DNA of 64,000 bases from Corallium rubrum (lineage: Eukaryota > Cnidaria > Anthozoa > Scleralcyonacea > Coralliidae), in assembly GCA_964035015.1 (NCBI GenBank), contig OZ036000.1, positions 4,745,709 through 4,809,708 of the forward strand, read 5' to 3'. The stretch's first letter is position 1, and every line of letters begins with the position of its first letter. The notes below the pieces were generated by a model. It worked only from the letters and a program-made list of their open reading frames with translations, had not been told where the DNA came from and did not search any database. A program made the translations under genes and the position numbers. This document shows, in pieces, positions 1 to 11,100 of the stretch.

Positions 1-60
1 GGTCAGTCAGTCAGTCAGTCAGTCAGTCAGTCAGTCAGTCAGTCAGTCAGTCAGTCAGTC

Positions 61-93
<33 letters not shown>

Positions 94-446
94 GTCAGTC
101 CGTCAGTCCGTCAGTCCGTCAGTCCGTCAGTCCGTCAGTCCGTCAGTCCGTCAGTCCGTCAGTCCGTCAGTCCGTCAGTCCGTCAGTCCGTCAGTCCGTC
201 AGTCCGTCAGTCCGTCAGTCCGTCAGTCCGTCAGTCCGTCAGTCCGTCAGTCCGTCAGTCCGTCAGTCCGTCAGTCCGTCAGTCCGTCAGTCCGTCAGTC
301 CGTCAGTCCGTCAGTCCGTCAGTCCGTCAGTCCGTCAGTCCGTCAGTCCGTCAGTCCGTCAGTCCGTCAGTCCGTCAGTCCGTCAGTCCGTCAGTCAGTC
401 AGTCAGTCAGTCAGTCAGTCAGTCAGTCAGTCAGTCAGTCAGTCAC
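1..446. repeat. GTCA / GTCAGTCC tandem repeat
   Basis: Plain GTCA tetramers at both ends (about 1-83 and 392-446) flank a central block of the 8-bp unit GTCAGTCC (about 84-391). The array runs off the left edge and lies in the ubiquilin intron upstream of the exon at 492. The symmetric tetramer-octamer-tetramer layout suggests that one A-to-C variant unit was amplified inside an older tetramer array. Confidence 0.97.
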
Positions 447-491
447 TGCTATTAAATGCAATTGACTGACTTTTCTTTTTGTTGTTTTTAG

Positions 492-682
492 TCCCGCTGG
501 TGCTGTCCCACCCACTGCTAACCCTCCTGCTAACCCTCCTGCTAACCCTTCTTCTAACCCTCCTGTTAATCCTTCCTCTAACACTCCTCCCACAACAAGC
601 GCTTCACCGTCCACAACTTCCGCTCCGCCTTCTACAACTACCACCTCTTCAACTGGCACGTCGGGCACGACGAGCACACCAG
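492..682 (+). CDS. UBQLN: Ubiquilin exon: Pro/Thr/Ser linker
   Basis: The acceptor TTTTTAG precedes 492 and the donor GTATGC follows 682. The encoded segment repeats Asn-Pro-Pro-Ala/Ser and then becomes Thr/Ser-rich, a low-complexity linker of the kind ubiquilins carry before the UBA domain. It starts by completing a split codon and ends in phase 1. Confidence 0.88.
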
Positions 683-3600
683 GTATGCAACCCATTACAT
701 TACAATGTCGACAATGTGTGATTTGAAATCAAGCCCTTGAGATTTAGAGTGCGCCACCCCTGCTCCCCAGTAGCCAGTCCAAGTCTGACACAAACTAGTT
801 TTATAACAGATGTAATACAACAGCGTTTCTGATTGGGTATTCTGCGTGCTCTTCATTTTAATATCAACAATTTCTATATTATAAAATAATAAAAGGGTAC
901 TTTTTTCTACAAACGAGTCAAAATCGTGATTTTGTAAATTTGTTCACTGACATTGTATTTCGTTTACAGTGGGAGGTGATCCCAGAATGAACGCGTTGAT
1001 GAGTCAATTTCTCACCTCGCTTGGTCAGGTAAGCCCTTTCTTTCTACAGTGTTGTGCTGTGCTGTGCTGTGCTGTGTGTTGTGTGTTGTGTGTTGTGTGT
1101 TGTGTGTTGTGTTGTGTTGTGTTGTGTTGTGTTGTGTTGTGTTGTGTTGTGTTGTGTTGTGTTATGTTGTTGCGTCGTGTATTGTGTTGTTGTGTTGTGT
1201 CGTATGTGGTGATATGGTGTGATATGGTGTGGTGTGGTGTGGTGTGGTGTTGTGTTGTGTTGTGTTGTGTTGTGCTGTGCTGTGCTGTGCTGTGCTGTGC
1301 TGTGCTGTGCTGTGCTGTGTTGTGTTGTGTTGTGTTGTGTTGTGTTGTGTTGTGTTGTGTTGTGTTGTGTTGTGTTGTATCGTATGTGGTGATGTGATGT
1401 GGTGTGGTGTTGTGCTGTGTCATGGTGTGGTGTGGTGTGGCGTGATGTGATGGGATGGGATGATGTGATGTGATGTGATGTGATGTGGTTGGTGTTGTGT
1501 GGTGTGGTGTGGTGTGGTGGTGTGCTGTGGCGTTTCGTGACGTGACGTGACGTGACGTGACGTGACATGTGTTGTGTTGTGCTGTGCTGTGTGGTGTTCT
1601 GTTATCCTTTGTTGTGCTTTGCTGTGGCGTGTGATGTTTTGCTATGATGTGGTGTGTTGTGATGTAGTTTGCTGTGCCGTGCTGTAGTACATAATATTGA
1701 ATAGCAATATAATATTACCATCTTTTACAGACTACTGCTCCAGAAACACAGTTCCGCGTCCAACTGGAACAATTAACGGCTATGGGATTCTCGGATCGTG
1801 AACGTAATTTGCAAGGTAGGGCATCCTAACTACTGCTGAGTAATGTTTTATGACGCTAACCTATTGTTGTCTACGCCTATTGTCCAGACATTTTAGAATT
1901 AGAACCAGCTGCTGTCTTTTCTGAATTAAAATGTTATGAAGTGACGTAACATGTTATTTGACAGGACACGACATGACAAGACGAGACATAACAGGACATG
2001 ACATGACATGACATGATGAGACGAGACATAACAGTACATGACAGGACATGACATGATGAGACGAGACATAACAGTACATGACGGGACACGACATGATGAG
2101 ACGAGACATAACAGGACATGACATGATGAGACGAGACATAACAGGACATGACGGGACATGACATGATGAGACGAGACATAACAGGACATGACGGGACATG
2201 ACATGATGAGACGAGACATAACAGGACATGACATGATGAGACGAGACATAACAGGACATGACATGATGAGACGAGACATAACAGGACATGACGGGACATG
2301 ACATGATGAGACGAGACATAACAGGACATGACATGATGAGACGAGACATAACAGGACATGACGGGACATGACATGATGAGACGAGACATAACAGGACATG
2401 ACTGGACGTGACAGGACATGACATGATGAGACGAGACATAACAGGACATGACGGGACATGACATGATGAGACGAGACATAACAGGACATGACGGGACATG
2501 ACATGATGAGACGAGACATAACAGGACATGACATGATCAGACGAGACATAATGGACATGACTGGACGTGACAGGACATGACATGATGAGACGAGACATAA
2601 CAGGACATGACGGGACATGACGGGACATGACATGATGAGACGAGACATAACGAACATGACTGGACGTGACAGGACATGACATGATGAGACGAGACATAAC
2701 AGGACATGACAGGACATGACATGATGAGACGAGACATAACGGACATGACTGGACGTGACAGGACATGACGTCACATGACATGCTATCACCGGACATGACA
2801 CATGACATCACAGGACATGACATCAAATAACGTGATATGAAATGACAAGGGCAGAACATAACGTGACACAACATGATATATTGACATGATATGACACACA
2901 TTGACCGGATGTGACAGGACATTCACCCTCATACTTTTTTAAAGTGTCACTATGATGAAAAAATCGTCAGTCTTTTTTTTTATCTTATCATAAAGTACAT
3001 TTAAAATGAGGGTGAACGGCGTTTGTGGTTTGTCAATATCTCATCTCGTTCAGGAGATATTCACGTTTTGGCAATATGCAAATTTATGACTGATGACGTC
3101 ATTTTCTCCAAACGAGCGAAATGAAAATCGTAAAATAAGGAATATCTCTGGAAATAAGCAAAAGAATGTGCTTAGACTTTGTATGCTTATAGTATCTAAT
3201 AAAATACACTTCTCTGTGGAACTTTTGTGATTGCCATGGTAAGCGCATGCTCTCAGGTTACTCTAAACCTTAAAAAGGGAATTATCATTTTTGCTTCATT
3301 GTTTAAAAATAGAAAGATTTAAACGTTTGAATTACAATGCCGACATAAGCCCTAATCGTCACATTTATTCGCTGGACTAAACGCTACTTGATTGCTGATA
3401 AATAAGAAAATTTAATTTTATCATTGGAGGGGTCCAGGAACCAGCAGTTTCCACGAAAACAACTAAAGTTCCACAGTGAAACGTATTTTATTTAATACTA
3501 TAAGCATGCAAAATTTGAGCACTTTCTATTGTTTATTTCTAGAGATATTCCTAATTTTACGATTTTCATTTCGCTCGTTTGGAGAAAATGACGTCATCAG

Positions 3601-3861
3601 CCATATAATTTGCATATTTCAAAAACGTGAATATCTCTTGAACGAGATGAGTTATTTACAAACCACAAACGCCGTTCCTCCTCATTTTAAATGTACTTTA
3701 TGATTAGATCAAAAAACGACTGACGATTTTTCATCTTAGTGACACTTTATTTAAAGCAATTACAAAACATAATAGGCAACTCTTTTTTCTTTATCTTTGC
3801 AGCCTTGATAGCCACAGGAGGTGATGTGAACGCCGCTGTGGAGAGGCTTATCAATAGCTAA
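492..3861 (+). CDS. UBQLN: Ubiquilin, C-terminal part (four exons; 5' end outside window)
   Basis: Ubiquilins are cytosolic shuttle proteins that bind the proteasome through an N-terminal UBL domain and ubiquitylated clients through a C-terminal UBA domain. The window holds only the C-terminal part. The spliced exons 492-682, 970-1028, 1731-1815 and 3803-3861 encode a Pro/Thr/Ser-rich linker, then VGGDPRMNALMSQFLTSLGQ, then a UBA domain. Diagnostic stretches are the UBA loop QLTAMGFSDRERNLQ (MGF motif) followed by ALIATGGDVNAAVERLINS and the stop TAA at 3859-3861. All four exons have GT/AG boundaries and compatible phases (1, 0, 1). UBL and STI1 regions lie upstream and are not visible. No AATAAA is seen between the stop and the transposon at 4011. 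The last intron (1816-3802) carries a GACATGA minisatellite and an 806-bp inverted-repeat element. Family assignment is firm; the paralogue is not determinable. Confidence 0.95.
970..1028 (+). CDS. UBQLN: Ubiquilin exon: pre-UBA segment
   Basis: The acceptor TTTACAG ends at 969 and the donor GTAAGC begins at 1029. With the G carried over from the previous exon it reads VGGDPRMNALMSQFLTSLGQ, ending in phase 0. The downstream intron opens into a 650-bp TGTTG-type repeat. Confidence 0.92.
1044..1690. repeat. TGTTG/TGCTG/TGATG pentanucleotide repeat in ubiquilin intron
   Basis: Degenerate 5-bp units (TGTTG, TGCTG, TGTGG, TGATG, TGACG) run through nearly the whole intron. The long Cys/Val or Thr/His-rich open frames over it are products of the 5-bp period and are not genes. 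Confidence 0.95.
1731..1815 (+). CDS. UBQLN: Ubiquilin exon: first half of UBA domain
   Basis: The acceptor TCTTTTACAG ends at 1730 and the donor GTAGGG starts at 1816. It reads TTAPETQFRVQLEQLTAMGF then SDRERNLQ, containing the MGF loop of the UBA fold that contacts ubiquitin. It ends in phase 1. Confidence 0.95.
1950..2930. repeat. GACATGA-based minisatellite in last ubiquilin intron
   Basis: The 5-bp theme GACAT/GACGA/GACAG is organised into larger units that repeat GATGAGACGAGACATAACAG followed by one or more ACATGAC blocks. It decays after about 2770. The Met/Ser/Cys/His-rich open frames on the minus strand are artefacts of this repeat. Confidence 0.95.
2942..3747. mobile_element. Inverted-repeat element (TA target duplication, AAGTGTCAC termini)
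   Basis: The two halves are reverse complements of each other over about 390 bp each. The ends read AAGTGTCAC and GTGACACTT, each flanked by TA (2940-2941 and 3748-3749). There is no coding capacity, so it is a MITE or fold-back derivative. A TA duplication is what Tc1/mariner-type integration produces; the superfamily assignment is inference. Elements with matching AAGTG termini occur at 41178-42323 and 43036-43514, with a truncated one at 5285-5947. Confidence 0.88.
3803..3861 (+). CDS. UBQLN: Ubiquilin terminal exon: second half of UBA domain and stop
   Basis: The acceptor TTTGCAG ends at 3802. Reading on from the G of the previous exon gives ALIATGGDVNAAVERLINS and TAA. The GGDVNAAVERL segment is UBA helix 3. 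The exon begins only 55 bp after an inverted-repeat transposon (2942-3747), which therefore sits next to its splice acceptor. Confidence 0.96.
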
Positions 3862-4010
3862 ATGATTTAACTAACAATACAAGTTATACGAAACATTGCC
3901 TTAAGACTGCAGCAGCCAGTCATGGACGTCACTCGCTTCTTACCATACTGCTTATAATAATACTAATACAGGGAATCGTATAGGTGTCGACAGCTTCTCT
4001 TATCATTTCA

Positions 4011-5258
4011 GAGTGTAACTATAAGTCGAGAGTCGAGAGTCGAAGTCGAGGGTTGAAGTCGAGAGTCGATAAATAGACCCTTTCACGGTTTCGGACGCCA
4101 TTTTGTTTGGGGGGCAAACAAACCCGGTTGCTAGGTAACTACGCATATTATTCCTTGTTGAATGTTGTCTGATTCTACAATTCCATGTGTTTAAACGCTG
4201 TTTTTTACCTGAAAATCTGAAAGATATCCATTCATACCTCTCGGGGAATTTTCTCTAAGTTTGGAAAGGTACGTAGTAGTCTTTTGTTACGACAAAAACA
4301 AAGTTTAATGTGATTTACGCTTGATTAGCGAACCTTGGGCCTTGAATCTCTTGAATTCTGATGTTGCCGCCGAGGTTGCCGCTTATATATACTTCAAATT
4401 GAATGTAAAATTTCACAACTGCTTTATTATATTAGCATATTAAGAAGACATTTTCTGTTTTCCTAAACTTTCTTTCCAGATTTGTGAAATATCGTTCAAA
4501 ATACAACTATTTTACGGTATCTTCTGGAGATTTAGATGGGTCGTGGAGACAAGTGTTGTGTTGGTGGTTGTGATAAAACAGTATGAATGGATATCTTTCA
4601 GATTTTCAGGTAAAAAACAGCGTTTAAACACATGGAATTGTAGAATCTGACAACATTTAACAAGGAATAATATGCGTAGTTACCTAGCAACCGGGTTTGT
4701 TTGCCCCCCAAACAAAATGGCGTCCGAAACCGTGAAAGGGTCTATTGACTAGAAAATACCAAAAAATCACTATATACTATATAATCGATTACAACCAATT
4801 CTTTTTTCAATGCAACAGCAAACTTTAAATTAGAAATAGCTTTCTCATGTAACACATGACGAAAAGTATATGCTTTAAACGAGACTCACTTGAAACTTCC
4901 TTTCACAAACAAAACGGCGCCTGGCATTACTCAGAGTAAAATACGGTATATAAATACATATTATGTTAACATATCGCCGCATAATATACTCTGGCGCTAA
5001 AAAGCGACGCATACATCACTATTTCTATGTAAGCTGTTCGTGAAAGTGGCCCCTTTGAATAGATGAAAGGCTCTTTGGCTTTGTATCTCGGTTATAAATA
5101 TATCCCGCGGTGCATAGAAATAAGACACAATTTTGCGATATATAATCGATTATATAGTATATAGTGATTTTTTTGTATTTTCTGGTCAATTTATCGACTC
5201 TCGACTTCAACCCTCGACTTCGACTCTCGACTCTCGACCTCGACTTATAGTTACACTC
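4011..5258. mobile_element. Mutator-like non-autonomous element with 9-bp target duplication
   Basis: The left terminus GAGTGTAACTATAAGTCGAG is matched in inverse orientation at 5258. The terminal repeats extend about 64 bp as TCGAGAG/TCGAAG runs, with a 6-bp length difference. The 9-bp direct repeat ATCATTTCA lies immediately outside at 4002-4010 and 5259-5267. A 9-bp duplication is typical of Mutator-family insertion; no transposase is present. A second inverted-repeat element (4075-4743) is inserted inside the left end. Confidence 0.85.
4075..4743. mobile_element. Inverted-repeat element nested in the Mutator-like element
   Basis: Arms at 4075-4237 and 4581-4743 are near-perfect reverse complements (163 bp each), beginning AGACCCTTTCACGG. 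The uninterrupted outer right arm gives the pre-insertion sequence GATAAATTGAC, so the insertion duplicated AT (or, less well supported, TA). It carries no ORF. Confidence 0.85.
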
Positions 5259-5284
5259 ATCATTTCAAATAGGACTCACAGCGG

Positions 5285-5947
5285 ATTTTGACGTCACACG
5301 TGCACAATGAGTTATCGAAAAAGTTATATATCTTTGCTATTATCAAATATAATAATCACTTGAAGATCTACATGTTTAGTGTTGTGGCAGAAACACATCC
5401 ACATGCTTCATGCAAATTAATTTGGTTTGACAATAGAAAAGATATCTAACCTTTATCCACCTTTATAAAATAACATGTATACTACGCAAGCCCTGATTGG
5501 TCAATTGCCGTGTTTGGATCAGAGTATCCAAACACGGAAAATTCCCGCCAAAACGATTTTTTGAAAATGTCGGACAGTATATCACATTCACTTCTGATTA
5601 TTTTATAAAAGAAATACCAAATGGTTTTTTTCCGTGTTTGGAGACTCTTATCCAAACACTTGGGAAATTGCTCGACTTTCGAAAAGCTAAAAACACTCGC
5701 CTATACGGCTCGTGTTTTGTTACGCTTTTCTCCAGTCTCGCAATTTCCCGCGTGTTTGGATCAGAGTATCCAAACACGGAAAACCATTTGGTATTTCTTT
5801 AACGACGTCAAAATTTTTAATTTGCATATCAAACAAACTAAAATATCTCCAGAACGAAGCAACTAAACGAAAAACTGAAAAATTTGTTACTCTATAATTT
5901 GAAGTGTTCTAAATAAGACAAACTTAATTTTCGTTTCACAGGCACTT
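5285..5947. mobile_element. Left-truncated AAGTG-type inverted-repeat element with internal hairpins
   Basis: The right end reads CGTTTCACAGGCACTT and is followed by TA. The interior (5288-5480) matches 41328-41777 on the same strand: GACGTCAC, then AATGAGTTATCGAAAAAG, then the stretch ending GATATCTAACC. The expected left terminus is missing. Hairpins built on CCGTGTTTGGATCAGAGTAT and its complement lie at about 5510-5540, 5630-5665 and 5750-5785. Confidence 0.65.
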
Positions 5948-6050
5948 TAACCGTGCAGTTCGCTCGTCGAAAGCGTGCGGAACGCACTTTTATTTAATAG
6001 CACGGTTAAGCACGCTGGTAGAGCGAGAGATCGACGATTTTTTCATCGCT

Positions 6051-6214
6051 AGTTTCGTTAACTGCAGATTAACCTCAAAGCAATCACGTGGTGTATTCAC
6101 ATGCACACGTGATAAATATCCAATTGTTAAACAAGCTACCACGTGGTACATAAGAATATACCACGTGATTGCTTTGAAATTGATCTGCGGCAGTGATCTG
6201 CGGTCAACGAAACT
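6051..6214. mobile_element. Small inverted repeat with CACGTG sites
   Basis: The left arm starts AGTTTCGTTAACTGCAGAT and the right arm ends in the complement. Both arms carry AAAGCAATCACGTGGT, so CACGTG-type E-boxes recur through the element. No clear target duplication was recognised. Confidence 0.6.
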
Positions 6215-7650
6215 GCCACCATGTTAAACACACATAAGCATCTTACTACAGAACTGTCAACAACTTTATTATTTCACAATCTACGTCTTTTATATCGTAC
6301 TTACAAGATACTGAATGTGATTAGCATATATTAACATATGATCTACATATGCCTATACCAACGGCTTCGGAAGCGATGGGAAGCCGTCGATGTCTCGTTT
6401 TACTGGTTTGAATAGTAATTAGTTCGGTGCACTCGTAACACGCTGTATGAATCAGACCTTAGAGTTTTAGTGTAACTACTCCAGTGGTGAGTGTTCGCAC
6501 GTTCGTGTTCGTACGTTCGTGTTCGTACGTTCGTGTTCACCCGTTCGTGTTCGTGGACTTCGGCCTACTCGTTCCCAGGCTGCTGTCAAACATGGCCAGC
6601 GCGTGATTTTAAACATGATAAAGAATGAATGTTTGTGCGTGATAACTTCGATCTTGTTTTATACCTGAAAAGCTTCTGCTTTCTTCGTCTCTTTACTGTG
6701 AACAAGTTTTCTAGCTTTCGACGTTTAGTTATGTCCTGCTTTGAGTCCTTTACAATACGAACAAGAAGCCATTCACAGGTTCCAAATATACTCCAATTCA
6801 CGACAACACAACTCTTTACCTCTGTAAAACAAGCAGCAAACTGGGGTCCCTTCGTGAATTTTGGATCCCAACACAATGCCAAATGGTGGAAATATCGGTT
6901 GTATAAATCACTGGAGGTTATAAATATAGATGGAGTCTTTTTCAGGCTTTAAGAATGTACGACAAGTCGAAGAAGGTGAGAGTGCCAAACGGTATAATTT
7001 GTCAGTATTTAAAAAATAATAGAACTGTGTTTTATCATAAAACATTAACAGTGTTGTCAGGTGAGTGCTGTAAATGTTCGACCTATTTTATTTTTGTTAT
7101 TTATATGTAGTACTTTGTATTTATAAAACTCATTAATAATTCATGACAAAAATTCAAAAGGAATCAAGGTTTAACCATAGTTAATAGAAACTAAACATGG
7201 TTTGGAAGCTCAACAAAAGTCATTGTTTTATGTTTTTGTTCAGGTTTATGGAAATTTGTGCACTTTCACGGTTACTGAACATATTGTGTTTTCTGTATAA
7301 TGAAGCAATCATCCAATAGCAACATTTTGGGTCCCCCCCCTCCCCTCAAGAACACGCTTTACTTTTTAATTAATAAACCTAAAACAAAGGATTTGGCACT
7401 GTGTACCTTTCAACATGAACCATAGTTCGATTGTTAATTGCTTGAAGTGTGCCGGGTTTCCAAAGTATGTTTATTTTCTATTAACTATGGTTTAACTCCT
7501 ATTTTCTGCCAAGGATGTCTGAGGGTTGATGAGTATAAATTTTGTTTTCGTTTTTGGCCAGCTCAGGCAGGAATGGGTTAATGATTGCCTAAATATGATA
7601 CAGATTAAATTTAGATTTTAATCATATTGGGATTTTATATGCAAATTGAG
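6215..7650. other. Intergenic DNA without a recognisable gene
   Basis: Contains a short GTTCGTACGTTCGT-type repeat at about 6490-6560 and an unassigned minus-strand open frame at 6586-6882 (98 codons, Lys/Arg-rich, no recognised family, no splice context). The segment at about 7140-7390 is an imperfect copy of 23880-24125: both contain a run ending TTGTGCACTTTCACGG-like, then ACTGAACA, then AATAAACCTAAAAC. This indicates a dispersed repeat. Confidence 0.5.
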
Positions 7651-7714
7651 CTGAAAAGGTGATTACTGTTGAAATTTAAAAATGTCATTTTCATTGCAAG
7701 AGATAGTGGCAATT

Positions 7715-7865
7715 GAACATGTGGCACTTTCACCGTGGGCAGTTTTATAGCATGCAACAATTCACCATACACCAGAACTTCACCATGTGGCAATTCACCA
7801 TGCACCAGTTCACCATTTGCCAGTTCAGCACCGTGCAGGCATGCACCATTTCACCATGTGCCATT
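7715..7865. repeat. Imperfect CACCATGTGGCAATT tandem repeat
   Basis: The motif TTCACCATG with variable spacers (TGGCAA, CACCAG, TTGCCAG) recurs about eight times. It explains the overlapping short open frames here. Confidence 0.75.
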
Positions 7866-8115
7866 TATTTTGGCTCAGGTTCAGAATTACATATGTCCTC
7901 AGGATTACACAGATTCTGGGACACATGTTACTCGCAAGTGACCCACCAAACAATTTACATGTTTTTAATGATTTTTATAAGCAATAAATACAAAATATAT
8001 TTCTAAAAATGTCCAACCTCTTTTGCTATTGCTAACTAGAATGTTCATTTCCCCCCACGGATTATAAACTGTATGTAATAGACACTTGTGTCACAAATAT
8101 AACACATCAATATGT

Positions 8116-8132
8116 TCAAAAGTCCCTGCGTC
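8116..8132 (-). CDS. Ig-protein candidate terminal exon
   Basis: The acceptor TTGTATTTTTAG precedes GACGCAGGGAC. Joined to the A left by the previous exon it gives Arg-Arg-Arg-Asp-Phe-stop. The site is well formed, but so short a coding tail cannot be confirmed by homology. An ATTAAA variant poly(A) signal lies at 7964-7969 on this strand. Confidence 0.3.
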
Positions 8133-11100
8133 CTAAAAATACAAGTGACATTGTTTTAGAAGTTAGAGAGAGATAAGAGATGGGCAAACAATGAGATTTA
8201 TAAGTTATAACCCATTCATATCGTAAATTCTACTACTCATCTTCACTATCTTCATCATCACAATCATCACCATCATCATCACCATCTTTGTCTTCACCAT
8301 TATTATCACCATTCACCACCACCATCATCATCATGACCATCATTAGCATCAGCACTATCATCACCACCACCATCTTTGTCTTCATCACCATCATCACCAT
8401 TCACCACCATCATTGTCACCATCATTAGCATCAGCACTATCATCACAACCACCATCACAATCATCACCATCTTTGTCTTCATCACCATCATCACCATTCA
8501 CCACCATCATTGTCACCATCATCACCATCATTAGCATCAGCACTATCATCACAACCACCATCATCACCACCATCTTTGTCTTCATCACCATTCACCACCA
8601 TCATCACCATTCACCACCATCATCATCACAGCCTTCATCATCACCATCATTAGCATCAGCACCACCATAATCACTATCACCACCATCTTTGCTTCATCAC
8701 CATTCACCACCATCATCACCTTCATCGTCACCATCATTAGCATCAGCACTATCATCACCACCACCAGCTTTGTCTTCATCACCATCATCGCCATTCACCA
8801 CCATCACCACCATTAGCATCAGCACTATCATCACAACCACCATCATCATCACAATCATCACCATCGTCACCACCATCTTTGTCTTCATCACCATCATCAC
8901 CATTCACACCATCATTGTCACCACCATCACCATCATTAGCATCAGCACTGTCATCAGAACCACCATCATCATTACAATCACCACCATCTTTGTCTTCATC
9001 ACCATCATCACCATTCACCACCATCATCACCATTCACCACCATCATCACCATTCACCACCATCATCATCACGGCCTTCATCGTCACCATCATTAGCATCA
9101 GCACCACCATAATCACCATCACCACCATCTTCAGTTGTCTTCATCACCATCATCACCATTTACCACCATCATCACCTTCATCGTCACCATCATTAGCATT
9201 AGCACCACCATCAGCACCATCATTATCACTGTCATCATCACCACTACCATCATCGGTGGAACCACTACTAAGTTTGAGTACAGATTGTAACATATCTACT
9301 GGTATATTATCACTACCATCCTGATTCATCATGCATGATGATGCCGCTGTCTCTCTGTATTAAGAATCTGAGCATGACAAGAAAAGTGTACTCATACTTA
9401 CTTTGTAAATGAAGTTCAACTGTCTTCTCGTGCTGTCCCACAATATTACTAGCAAAACACCTATAACTTCCTTCGTCAGATTTCCTCATATTGATCAGCT
9501 TTAGTTTGGATCTGTTAAACGACTCCGTTATTCTACCGTAAAAAGGTCTGCCATTTTTAAACCACCTGAAGTGTGCCCTGGGATAGCCCTGTCTGGCAAC
9601 ACACTCCAAGATCACGTCGGACCCTCTGACCAGAATCGGCTGCGTCTGCGAGATTTCGTACACTTCTATGTTCTTTTGTGGTGATGGTTGGTTTTTACTC
9701 AAAATGGCCTTTCGTATTTCTACTCTTGGGATCCAAGGCTCTGTGGATGGAAGAAATAGGTTTCAGTAAGTTTTGTGACGAGGGTCTCCTACCCAATACA
9801 ATTCTGCTGCGCGGTGGCCTCGCTACCAACCAAACAGGTTAAAATGTATATATTCTACACTCGAATTTTCTTTCACCAAAAATCCCTAGAACATGCTATG
9901 TAATCGAGTGAAATGCCCAATATGGCTTATTTTATTAGGCCTGGTTTCCATATAATCACTACGATCGCCACGATCGCTAAAAAATGAAGTTGACACAACG
10001 ATCGCTGCGATCACCACGACCGCCGAGATAGAAATTAGAGAGCTTAAGCATACAGGCGTTTTAGAGCCACGGACGGCGATTGAATTCAATAGCATTTTTC
10101 ATTGAAAACAATGACAATCAGCAATTTAAAATTCCAAGAGCATGGTGAACGCCGTCGTCGTTCTACACAAGACGTCCTTGAGAGCATTTTCACGTTCTTG
10201 AGACGACGGGAACTTCTAGAACGTTGAAGCCTGTCATCGTTGTTTTACCACAATGAGACATACTTTTAAAGTAGACTGAAACTTGTATTTTAAGGGGGAT
10301 AATTTCATTACATCACAATATAAAATAAAGGAATAAAGATGAAATTTAAGCTTATACGCTAACAGTTTAGATATGTGATTATTCATAGCCTTTGTTTTAG
10401 GTAAAAAAAGTCTTTTCAAAGAATACGCGGTTCAGTAGTTCTGTATTGTATTCCTGTTCTTCCGGTCACCGTCCGTGTCTCAAAAACGCCTAATATGCTT
10501 AAGCTCTCTAAAACAGAGACACGGACGGTGACCGGAAGAACAGGAATACAATACAGAACTACTGAACCGCGTATTCTTTGAAAAGACTTTTTTACCCAAA
10601 ACAAAGGCTATGAATAATCACATATCTAAACTGTTAGCTCATAAGCTTAAATTTCATCTTTATATAAAAATACAGATCCTTTGTTTTATATTGTAATGTA
10701 ATGAAATTATCTCCCTTAAAATACAAGTTTTCTACTTTAAAAGCATGTCTCATTGTAGTAAAACAACGATAACAGGCCTCAACGTTCTAGAAGTTCCCGT
10801 CGTCTCAAGAACGTGAAAATGCTCTCAATGACGTCTTGTGTAAAACGACGACGGCGTTCACTTTGCTCTTGGAATTTTAAATTGCTGATTGTCATTGTTT
10901 TGAATGAAAAATGCTATTGAATTCAATCGCCGTCCGTGGCTCTAAAACGCCTGTATGCTTAAGCTCTCTAATGTTCTGTGGTGGAGATCGTTGCGTTTTA
11001 TATGGAAACGGCGATTTTGCAATCTCAGCGATCTTGGTGATCAGTATGCATCCCAGCAGACCGTTAAAACAATGGCGGCGATCAACCATGGTCGCCTTAG

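Noticed and set aside
1926-2922. Long Met/Ser/Cys/His-rich minus-strand frames
   Set aside because: Artefacts of the GACATGA minisatellite in the ubiquilin intron; several frames are open at once.
6586-6882. 98-codon basic minus-strand open frame
   Set aside because: No recognised domain and no splice or promoter context; it could be part of an unidentified repeat. Left unassigned.
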